A stretch of 16,237 nucleotides of DNA from an uncultured Bacilli bacterium. GTDB taxonomy: Bacteria; Bacillota_I; Bacilli_A; RF39; UBA660. A program made the position numbers and the translations under genes. Of this stretch, positions 1 through 6,906 are shown one piece after another (the stretch's first letter is position 1; the number at the start of each line of letters is the position of its first letter). A model generated the notes under the pieces. It was not told the DNA's origin, made no database searches, and worked only from the letters and a program-made list of their open reading frames with translations. The stretch spans positions 1-16,237 of the forward strand of contig CAKONA010000004.1 of NCBI GenBank assembly GCA_934096785.1, written 5' to 3'.

Positions 1-2
1 AA

Positions 3-701
3 CCAATAGATAAACTAGGAAATGCCTTAAATAGTCAAGCATACTACTCAATAAATGATGTAGATATTCTTCTTCTAGTAGTAGATGCAAGTACACCAAA
101 AGGTAAAGGAGACGCATTCATATTAAATAAACTACAAACTGTTAAAAAACCAGTATTCCTAATACTAAATAAAATAGACAAACTAACAGATAATGAAATA
201 CTACTTAAAATAACAGAATATAAAAACGAATATGAATTCGCAGAAATAATACCAGTATCAGCTCTTAAAAATGATAATGTTGATAGACTAATAAAAGTAT
301 TAAAAGAATATCTTCCTGATAATGTAAAATACTTCCCAGGTAATGAAACAACAACCGCCGAAATGGACTTTAGATTATCAGAAATAGTACGTGAAAAAAT
401 ATTTATTCACACTAATGAAGAAGTACCACATTCAATTTCTTGTAAACTAACTGGATACGAAGAAAAAAACAATATCGCATACGTATACATAGATATAATT
501 GTAGATAGAGAATCACTTCGTAAAATAATCGTAGGCGCAAATGGAAACATGATAAAAACAATAGGCCACGAAGCAAGAATAGATATGGAAGGCATTTTAG
601 GTAAAAAAGTATACCTAGAACTATATTGTAAAACAATAAAAAAATGGAGAGAAAAAGACAAATACATAAAAGATCTAGGATATTTACTAAAAGATGAATA
701 A
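3..701 (+). CDS. era: GTPase Era, 5'-truncated by the window edge
   Basis: Era is a GTPase that binds 16S rRNA and helps assemble the 30S ribosomal subunit. The reading frame is open from base 3 to the TAA at 699-701, giving about 232 C-terminal residues; the start, P-loop and switch regions lie outside the window. The first residues continue from just after the G3 region, and the G4 motif NKID is visible at about 165-182. The second half is the KH RNA-binding domain, with GxxG-type loop VGANGNMIK, then the family-typical ARIDME and GKKVYLELYCK stretches and an ending around KKWREK. An ATG at 363 in the same frame is internal and not the real start. A YqzL-like gene and recO follow, as in other Bacillota. 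Identification is firm; only the N-terminus is missing. Confidence 0.96.
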   Translation, partial: PIDKLGNALNSQAYYSINDVDILLLVVDASTPKGKGDAFILNKLQTVKKPVFLILNKIDKLTDNEILLKITEYKNEYEFAEIIPVSALKNDNVDRLIKVLKEYLPDNVKYFPGNETTTAEMDFRLSEIVREKIFIHTNEEVPHSISCKLTGYEEKNNIAYVYIDIIVDRESLRKIIVGANGNMIKTIGHEARIDMEGILGKKVYLELYCKTIKKWREKDKYIKDLGYLLKDE

Positions 702-745
702 ATAATTTAATTTTCCTGCAATATAATATTGTAAGGAGAAAACAA

Positions 746-826
746 ATGACAAAAAAAGAAGCATGGAAAAAATTTAAAGAAACAGGTAAGATAGAATATT
801 ACTTAGAATATAAGAAAGGACAGTAG
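746..826 (+). CDS. yqzL: YqzL-like 26-residue protein
   Basis: This 26-codon ORF starts with ATG at 746, 7 nt after a good Shine-Dalgarno (AAGGAG, 733-738), and ends with TAG at 824-826. The peptide has the pattern W-x2-F-x2-TG-x3-YL (EAWKKFKETGKIEYYLEY), which matches what I recall of the YqzL family. That family sits between era and recO in Bacillus and relatives, exactly the position here. The function is unknown. It is shorter than the Bacillus protein and lacks any extended tail. A 13-nt palindrome (CAATAT-A-ATATTG, 719-731) lies just before the ribosome binding site and includes a TATAAT, but no convincing -35 accompanies it. The stop codon is part of the left arm of the hairpin that follows. 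Assignment rests on synteny plus the short motif. Confidence 0.75.
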   Translation: MTKKEAWKKFKETGKIEYYLEYKKGQ

Positions 827-853
827 CATAAAGAAATAATCTTTATGCTTTTA
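825..853 (+). terminator. Stem-loop between yqzL and recO, weak terminator
   Basis: A perfect 9-bp stem (AGCATAAAG 825-833 with CTTTATGCT 841-849) has a 7-nt loop and only four Ts after it. Its left arm includes the last two bases of the yqzL stop codon. It lies 11 nt before the recO ATG, so it may allow read-through or act on recO translation rather than end transcription fully. Confidence 0.6.
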
Positions 854-860
854 TGACAGT

Positions 861-1586
861 ATGAAGATTATAAGCACAAGAGGTATAGTAGTAAGTACAA
901 CACCATTCAAAGAAACAAGCAAAATAATAAACATTTTTACAGAAGACATGGGTGTAATCGGATGCATTTCAAAAGGATGCAAAAGCCTTAAAAGCAAACT
1001 AAGACTACCAAGTGAAAAATTCGCATATGGAACATTCCATCTTTATTACAATGAAAAAGGACTTTCTACATTAATCGAAGGAGATATAGAAAACTACTTT
1101 CTTAATATTAAAAGTGATATATTAAAAATAAGTTACTTGTCTTATATATGTGAACTTGCTGTTTATGTATACAAAGAATCAGAAAGTAACGAAGTATTCA
1201 AATTAATGGAAGATGCAATCCTAAAAATAGAAGAAAATCATAATCCTATGATAATAACAAATATTTTAGAACTGCAATACTTAAACTACATAGGTATTAA
1301 CCTAAATCTAGACGAATGTGTTAAATGTGGTAGTTCTAAAGTTGTAACACTTTCTATGTCAAAAGGAGGATACATCTGTTCAAAATGTAGAGAAAATGAA
1401 CCACTAGTAGATGAAAAAGTATTGAAACTTCTAAGGCTTTATTATTACGTAGATATATCTAAAATAACAAACCTAGATATAGATGATGCCACATCAAAAA
1501 CAATAAACCAAATACTATGTGAATACTACGATGAATACTCAGGAGTAAGACTAAAAAGTAAGAAATTTTTACGTGAACTAGAATAG
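861..1586 (+). CDS. recO: DNA repair protein RecO
   Basis: RecO works with RecR (and RecF) to load RecA onto SSB-coated single-stranded DNA in gap repair and also anneals strands. The 241 residues match the family's usual length. The N-terminal OB-fold begins near the start (STRGIVVSTTPFKETSKIINIFTED). The helical C-terminal part carries a four-cysteine zinc site, C153-x2-C156 and C173-x2-C176. The start is ATG 861, the only in-frame start before a stop at 837. No Shine-Dalgarno is visible because the region upstream is occupied by the yqzL hairpin; this is odd for this genome, where most genes have a clear one. The gene ends inside the left arm of its own terminator. glyQ/glyS, which follow recO in Bacillus, are absent. 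Confidence 0.95.
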   Translation: MKIISTRGIVVSTTPFKETSKIINIFTEDMGVIGCISKGCKSLKSKLRLPSEKFAYGTFHLYYNEKGLSTLIEGDIENYFLNIKSDILKISYLSYICELAVYVYKESESNEVFKLMEDAILKIEENHNPMIITNILELQYLNYIGINLNLDECVKCGSSKVVTLSMSKGGYICSKCRENEPLVDEKVLKLLRLYYYVDISKITNLDIDDATSKTINQILCEYYDEYSGVRLKSKKFLRELE

Positions 1587-1606
1587 GATAAAAACTATTC
1601 TTTTTA
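1580..1606 (+). terminator. Rho-independent terminator of recO
   Basis: A 7-bp stem (AGAATAG 1580-1586 with CTATTCT 1595-1601) encloses an 8-nt loop and runs into a T tract. The left arm contains the recO stop codon. Confidence 0.75.
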
Positions 1607-1608
1607 TA

Positions 1609-1637
1609 TTGAATAAAGTATCATTTAAATGTATAAT
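1609..1637 (+). promoter_or_regulatory. Sigma-A promoter of the decayed Panacea module
   Basis: TTGAAT (1609-1614), a 17-nt spacer and a perfect TATAAT (1632-1637) lie about 50 nt before the antitoxin start. The direct repeat TTGCATT occurs at 1637-1643 and 1651-1657, straddling the likely transcription start; it could be an operator, but two copies of 7 nt in AT-rich DNA are weak evidence. Confidence 0.65.
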
Positions 1638-1685
1638 TGCATTAGAGGTTTTGCATTTTAAAAGTTGAAAGAAATGGAGGTAAAT

Positions 1686-2160
1686 ATGATAACAGCGAAA
1701 CAAACAGCAGAATACTTTATTTCAAAAGATCCTGAAAGAAAGTTATTCAATTATAATGTTATTACCTACAATGGAAGAAAATTCTATGAAGGTAACGCAA
1801 GAATTAATAAATATCTATTTTTAGCACAAGTTGTTCATTTAGCAAAGTATAACAAAAAATTATTTAAAGATGATTTCACCGCATATGATAATGGACCAGT
1901 TATTGAAACGATTATGAATTCATATGGTAGACTAACTGCGAATGATAACATTAATGAAACCGACAAGATTTTTCTAGATAAAAATTTATTTTTCATTGGA
2001 AAACGCTTCATGCGAAGAATTTATAGACATAACACATGAAGACCCTGAATGGAAAAAACTAAGCAAAGAAACATACAATGCTCCAAAAATGAATCTAGAA
2101 AAATACATTGATGAATACAAAAAAAGATACAAAGGATTAATTGAGGCATTAAAGATATAA
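1686..2160 (+). pseudogene. Panacea-domain (SocA/GepA-like, DUF4065) antitoxin, frameshifted
   Basis: Panacea-domain proteins are antitoxins paired with many unrelated toxins. Frame one, from ATG 1686 (Shine-Dalgarno GGAGG at 1676-1680), holds the conserved core: RINKYLFLAQVVHLAKYNK, then LFKDDFTAYDNGPVIETIM. Read straight on, it stops at 2037-2039 after an unrelated arginine-rich tail. The normal C-terminal part is in the +1 frame (open 1978-2160), reading CEEFIDITHEDPEWKKLSKE and ending near YKKRYKGLIEALKI. Removing one A from the A5 run at 1980-1984 joins the halves into about 157 residues, a usual length. An upstream start at 1665 is possible but lacks a ribosome site. A programmed shift or assembly error is possible; decay is favoured because the partner gene is also broken. 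The domain call is strong, the partner's identity less so. Confidence 0.82.
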
Positions 2161-2579
2161 GTCTTGAAGTAGGTCAAATACTTTGGCTAAAGGTTAGATA
2201 TCAAATTGACAAAGTATCTGATGTAAAACATCCAATGTTAATCGCAGAAATTAACAAAGAATATATAGAAGTAATCGCAATTGATAAAACATCAGGTAGA
2301 TTACAAAATCTATACTATCCATATAATAAATATATCAACAGTGAAAATCCTAAAGAAACAGTGTTATATGAAGATAGTTATGCTCAGTTAAATACTAAAC
2401 TAACAATAGACAATTTTAAAGAATTAACAAAATAAAGAAAAACTACGGACACCTTATCAATGAATAAATTAAATGAGTTATTAAATGATTATAAAGAATA
2501 TCAAAGTAATAACAAAATAAGAGAAGAAAGAATAGTTCATATGACTAAATCTGAAATAATAAACTTAAACAAGAAATAG
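2157..2579 (+). pseudogene. Partner (toxin-like) gene of the Panacea antitoxin, no start codon and an in-frame stop
   Basis: A single frame codes a coherent protein of about 140 residues from 2157 to TAG 2577-2579, but it has lost its start and carries TAA at 2433-2435. The N-terminal part reads SLEVGQILWLKVRYQIDKV followed by KHPMLIAEI, recalling the GxIxW...RPxLI opening of PemK/MazF-type barrels. The middle has ENPKETVLYEDSYAQL. After the stop the frame continues sensibly with KTTDTLSMNKLNELLNDY and ends near VHMTKSEIINLNKK. No ATG, GTG or TTG precedes 2235 in frame. ATA at 2157 sits where a 4-nt ATGA overlap with the antitoxin stop would be; GAGG lies at 2143-2146. Toxin identity is inferred from position and weak resemblance. 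The stretch 2235-2432 alone would look like an intact 66-residue ORF but is only the middle of the gene. Confidence 0.65.
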
Positions 2580-2595
2580 TCATGCTATTCTTTTA
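2573..2595 (+). terminator. Possible weak terminator after the toxin pseudogene
   Basis: GAAATAG (2573-2579) can pair with CTATTC (2585-2590) with one bulged A, followed by TTTT. The stem includes the pseudogene stop codon. The pairing is short. Confidence 0.35.
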
Positions 2596-2597
2596 AT

Positions 2598-2626
2598 TTG
2601 CCTAAAAATAATGTATACTTTATAGT
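2598..2626 (+). promoter_or_regulatory. Possible promoter of the membrane protein gene
   Basis: TTGCCT (2598-2603), 17 nt and TATAGT (2621-2626) fit a promoter, but transcription would then begin after the ribosome site AGAGG (2627-2631). The alternative -10 TATACT (2614-2619) keeps the ribosome site in the transcript but has only a poor -35. Some promoter is expected here because a possible terminator lies just upstream. Confidence 0.4.
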
Positions 2627-2637
2627 AGAGGTAGTTT

Positions 2638-3231
2638 ATGAATGATATAGATAAAAAATTAGAAGAGCTAAAGAAAGAATATGAAAAGAATCCAACTGAA
2701 ACATTAAATACTATTAATGAAACAATTCTAAATTTAAAGAATGATAATAAGAAGAGTGAGAGTTTATTTGAACTAAAAGAAGTAAAAAAAGTTCCATATA
2801 TAATTGGTATTTATGCAGTAATTATCTTATTAATAGGAATAGTTAATTTAATGTATGAAGGAGGAAATATTCTTAATTATTATTTTGGTGCTATATTCCT
2901 TTTAGCAGGACTATTCATTGGACTATTTGTTCCGATGTTTGGACTTATATTCTTATTTTCGCATGGCGGTGCAGGATTCGTAGTAATGAATATGAATGTT
3001 ATATCATCAGTTTGGAAGGCTAGAGTATCAAATACTAATTTACCAGATGTGAAACTAGTAATATTATTTTCTTTACTACTATTAGTAGCAGGAGTAATTC
3101 TAACAATTCTTTATAATTTAAATAAAAAATTCAAAGATAAGAACTCAAACTTAATACTAATATTAGCCCTAATACTATCATCAATTTTAATTATTCAATT
3201 GACACCAATAATATATAATATAAACATTTAA
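2638..3231 (+). CDS. Small integral membrane protein of unknown function
   Basis: I do not recognise a family. The 197 residues start at ATG 2638 behind AGAGG (2627-2631, 6-nt spacing). Residues 1-50 are charged and likely form cytoplasmic helix or coiled coil. Hydrophobic segments follow at about 54-72, 79-108 (long enough for two passes with a Pro-Met break near 99), 138-159 and 171-193, so four or five membrane passes. A glycine-rich SHGGAGFVV stretch lies between the second and third segments. No signal peptide cleavage site is seen. It is a single-gene unit with its own likely promoter and a clear terminator, between the dead antitoxin module and the heat-shock operon. It could be accessory cargo or a lineage-specific gene; nothing in the context decides. 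Confidence 0.8.
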   Translation: MNDIDKKLEELKKEYEKNPTETLNTINETILNLKNDNKKSESLFELKEVKKVPYIIGIYAVIILLIGIVNLMYEGGNILNYYFGAIFLLAGLFIGLFVPMFGLIFLFSHGGAGFVVMNMNVISSVWKARVSNTNLPDVKLVILFSLLLLVAGVILTILYNLNKKFKDKNSNLILILALILSSILIIQLTPIIYNINI

Positions 3232-3234
3232 TTC

Positions 3235-3262
3235 TGAGGAAATTTTCCTCGTTTTCTTTTTC
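3235..3262 (+). terminator. Terminator of the membrane protein gene
   Basis: GAGGAA (3236-3241) and TTCCTC (3245-3250) form a 6-bp stem with a 3-nt loop, followed by a T-rich tail (GTTTTCTTTTT). It isolates the heat-shock operon from upstream transcription. Confidence 0.75.
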
Positions 3263-3281
3263 ACGAAAATTTCAAAAAAAA

Positions 3282-3308
3282 TTAGCACTTATGTATTGAC
3301 ATTGCTAA
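3282..3308 (+). promoter_or_regulatory. CIRCE operator 1 (HrcA site), upstream copy
   Basis: TTAGCACTT-N9-CATTGCTAA fits the CIRCE consensus TTAGCACTC-N9-GAGTGCTAA at 8/9 and 7/9 positions with exact N9 spacing. The -35 box of the hrcA promoter lies in its spacer and right arm. Confidence 0.8.
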
Positions 3309-3324
3309 AATTGCATACTATAAT
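3296..3324 (+). promoter_or_regulatory. Perfect Sigma-A promoter of the heat-shock operon
   Basis: TTGACA (3296-3301), 17 nt and TATAAT (3319-3324) are an exact consensus. The predicted start, near 3331, falls in the second CIRCE, so HrcA bound at either site would block RNA polymerase. Confidence 0.92.
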
Positions 3325-3328
3325 AGTA

Positions 3329-3355
3329 CTAGCACTAAAAGGAAAGGAGTGCTAA
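3329..3355 (+). promoter_or_regulatory. CIRCE operator 2 (HrcA site), downstream copy
   Basis: CTAGCACTA-N9-GAGTGCTAA matches the CIRCE consensus at 7/9 and 9/9 positions. It covers the likely transcription start and abuts the hrcA ribosome site AAGGAGG (3355-3361). Confidence 0.92.
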
Positions 3356-3367
3356 AGGAGGTATAAT

Positions 3368-4372
3368 GTGATAGGAAGTAGACAAAAAGAACTATTAAGA
3401 GCAATAGTTGAAGAATATGTAAAAACTGCAAGACCTGTTGGAAGCAAATCATTATGTAAAAAGTTTAAATGTTCTAGTGCTACTATCAGAAATGATATGG
3501 CTGCTCTTGAAGATTTAGGATACTTAGAAAAAACACATATATCTTCAGGTAGAGTTCCATCTGAAAATGGATACAGATATTATGTTGATAACTTAATGGA
3601 ACCAAGAAAAATTAGTGGAGAAGATATGCTTAAACTTCAAACTATATTTAACAACAACGAGCTTGCATTAAGTGATGCGATAAGTAAAAGTTTAGAAATT
3701 ATAAGCGATATGACAAACTACACTTCAGTTATTCTTGGAAAAGAATCAAGTGACAACAAATTACAAAGAGTAGAAGTTGTTCCAATAACAAGTAGACAAC
3801 TAATCGCAATAGTAATTACAGACAAAGGACATGTTGAAAACAAGAATATAACTCTTGAAGAAAACATTCCAGTCGAAGAAATATCTAAAACCACAGAGTT
3901 ACTTAACAAAATGTTAATTGGGACGCCTATAGATGAAGTTCCTAGTAAGTTAGAATTTGAAATAAAACCAATAATTGGTAATTACATTCAAAACTATGAA
4001 GTTGTATACAATGCATTTTATAGTGCACTTACAACCTTTGCAAATGAAAGGGACGTTAAATTTACAGGTAAAGCCAATATATTAAAACAACCAGAGTTCG
4101 GAACAGTTGATGATGTTAAAAACATTATAAGTAAATTTGAAAGCAATGATATGGTGAGTAAAATTGAAGAAACTAACGACGAGGTTAAAGTATATATTGG
4201 TAGCGAATCTGAAATAGATGACAATGTTACAGTAGTTAAAACAAAGTACAATGCTGGTGGAAGAGAAGGCACAATAGCTGTAATAGGTCCAAAAAGAATG
4301 GAATACGAAAGAGTAGTAAATATGCTTGAATATCTAAAAGAAAACATAGAGAAAAAGTATAATAATAAATGA
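3368..4372 (+). CDS. hrcA: Heat-inducible transcription repressor HrcA
   Basis: HrcA represses class I heat-shock genes by binding CIRCE; its activity depends on GroE chaperonin in other Bacillota. The 334 residues show the N-terminal winged helix (about 1-75: RQKELLRAIVEEYV, SSATIRNDMAALEDLGYLEK, SSGRVPSENGYRYYVD), then the GAF-like and dimerisation region, ending GGREGTIAVIGPKRMEYERV. The start is GTG 3368, 6 nt after AAGGAGG (3355-3361). An ATG at 3366 is better placed by codon type but is followed at once by TGA, so it cannot make HrcA. Two CIRCE sites upstream indicate autorepression. The gene ends with TGA at 4370-4372, showing that TGA is a stop in this organism. It leads an operon with grpE 17 nt downstream. 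Confidence 0.97.
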   Translation: MIGSRQKELLRAIVEEYVKTARPVGSKSLCKKFKCSSATIRNDMAALEDLGYLEKTHISSGRVPSENGYRYYVDNLMEPRKISGEDMLKLQTIFNNNELALSDAISKSLEIISDMTNYTSVILGKESSDNKLQRVEVVPITSRQLIAIVITDKGHVENKNITLEENIPVEEISKTTELLNKMLIGTPIDEVPSKLEFEIKPIIGNYIQNYEVVYNAFYSALTTFANERDVKFTGKANILKQPEFGTVDDVKNIISKFESNDMVSKIEETNDEVKVYIGSESEIDDNVTVVKTKYNAGGREGTIAVIGPKRMEYERVVNMLEYLKENIEKKYNNK

Positions 4373-4389
4373 ACAAAAGGAGATAATAA

Positions 4390-4986
4390 ATGGCTAAAAA
4401 ACATAAAGACGAAGAAATAAAAAATAACAAAGTGAACGAAAACAACGAAACACACGAAGAAACAAAAACAGAAGAAAGTAGTTGCGGAGGTTCATGTAAT
4501 GGATGTTCAGGCTGTGGAACAGTAGACCCAGAAATGGTAATCCAAATTCTAGAAGGAAGAAATAAAGAATTAGAAGAAAAATATATGCGTTTACAAGCAG
4601 AATATTTAAACTTCAAAACTAGAACACAAAGTGAAATAAGTAAAATGCTTCAATACGAAGGTGAAGGATTCATAAAAGAAATACTTACTATTAAAGACAA
4701 TCTTGAAAGAGCAGTCATGATGGATGATAATGATTTATCAGACGAAGTAAGCAAATTCTTAAGTGGATTTAAAATGATTCTAGGTAATCTTACTGCTTTA
4801 TTAGATAAATTCGAAGTAAAAGAAGTAGAATGCTTAGGACTTGAGTTTGACCCTCATGTAGCAGAAGCAGTACTTACTGAACATGATGAAAACAAACCTG
4901 AAAATGTAGTACTTGAAGTACTAACAAAAGGTTACAAATACAAAGATAAATTAATTAGACCAGCAATGGTTAAAGTAAATAAATAA
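4390..4986 (+). CDS. grpE: Nucleotide exchange factor GrpE with an N-terminal cysteine cluster
   Basis: GrpE releases ADP from DnaK and so drives the chaperone cycle in the cytoplasm. The 198 residues have a charged, disordered N-terminus, a long dimerising helix (about 48-105: ILEGRNKELEEKYMRLQAEY, LNFKTRTQSEISKM) and the C-terminal beta wing ending LIRPAMVKVNK, all typical. Unusual is a cluster in the tail at residues 32-42, CGGSCNGCSGC (C32, C36, C39, C42), a C-x3-C-x2-C-x2-C arrangement I do not know from ordinary GrpE; it could bind a metal or respond to redox state. The start ATG 4390 follows AAAGGAG. The gene is co-transcribed with hrcA and dnaK under CIRCE control, with dnaK beginning 16 nt after its stop. 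Confidence 0.96.
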   Translation: MAKKHKDEEIKNNKVNENNETHEETKTEESSCGGSCNGCSGCGTVDPEMVIQILEGRNKELEEKYMRLQAEYLNFKTRTQSEISKMLQYEGEGFIKEILTIKDNLERAVMMDDNDLSDEVSKFLSGFKMILGNLTALLDKFEVKEVECLGLEFDPHVAEAVLTEHDENKPENVVLEVLTKGYKYKDKLIRPAMVKVNK

Positions 4987-4999
4987 GGAGAGATGATAA

Positions 5000-6841
<1,842 letters not shown>

Positions 6842-6858
6842 TTAGATGATTAACTGAG

Positions 6859-6891
6859 TTAAGGGCTCAAACACTTGAGCCCTTAATTTAT
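6859..6891 (+). terminator. Strong stem-loop after dnaK, terminator or attenuator
   Basis: A perfect 12-bp stem (TTAAGGGCTCAA 6859-6870 with TTGAGCCCTTAA 6875-6886) has a 4-nt loop. The tail is TTTATAT rather than a run of T, so termination may be partial, and a 3' end here could also stabilise the hrcA-grpE-dnaK message. pepF starts 21 nt later with no clear promoter, so it probably relies on read-through. Confidence 0.7.
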
Positions 6892-6906
6892 ATAAAAGGA
6901 GAATTT

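Noticed and set aside
719..731. CAATAT-A-ATATTG palindrome as a yqzL promoter or operator
   Set aside because: The TATAAT inside has no acceptable -35, and such AT palindromes are expected by chance in this composition.
1637..1657. TTGCATT direct repeats as a CRISPR-like or operator array
   Set aside because: Only two short copies; no array, and evidence for an operator is too thin.
1665..1685. Codon at 1665 as the antitoxin start
   Set aside because: It lacks a ribosome site, while ATG 1686 has GGAGG at good spacing and gives the usual N-terminus.
2235..2435. An intact 66-residue gene
   Set aside because: The protein sequence continues coherently on both sides in the same frame, so this is an internal piece of a broken gene.
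3366..3371. ATG 3366 as the hrcA start
   Set aside because: It is followed immediately by TGA; the HrcA frame starts at GTG 3368.
4018..4616. Long minus-strand open frames opposite hrcA and grpE
   Set aside because: They are complements of A-rich coding sequence, giving Phe/Leu/Ser-rich translations without ribosome sites, while the + strand genes are certain.
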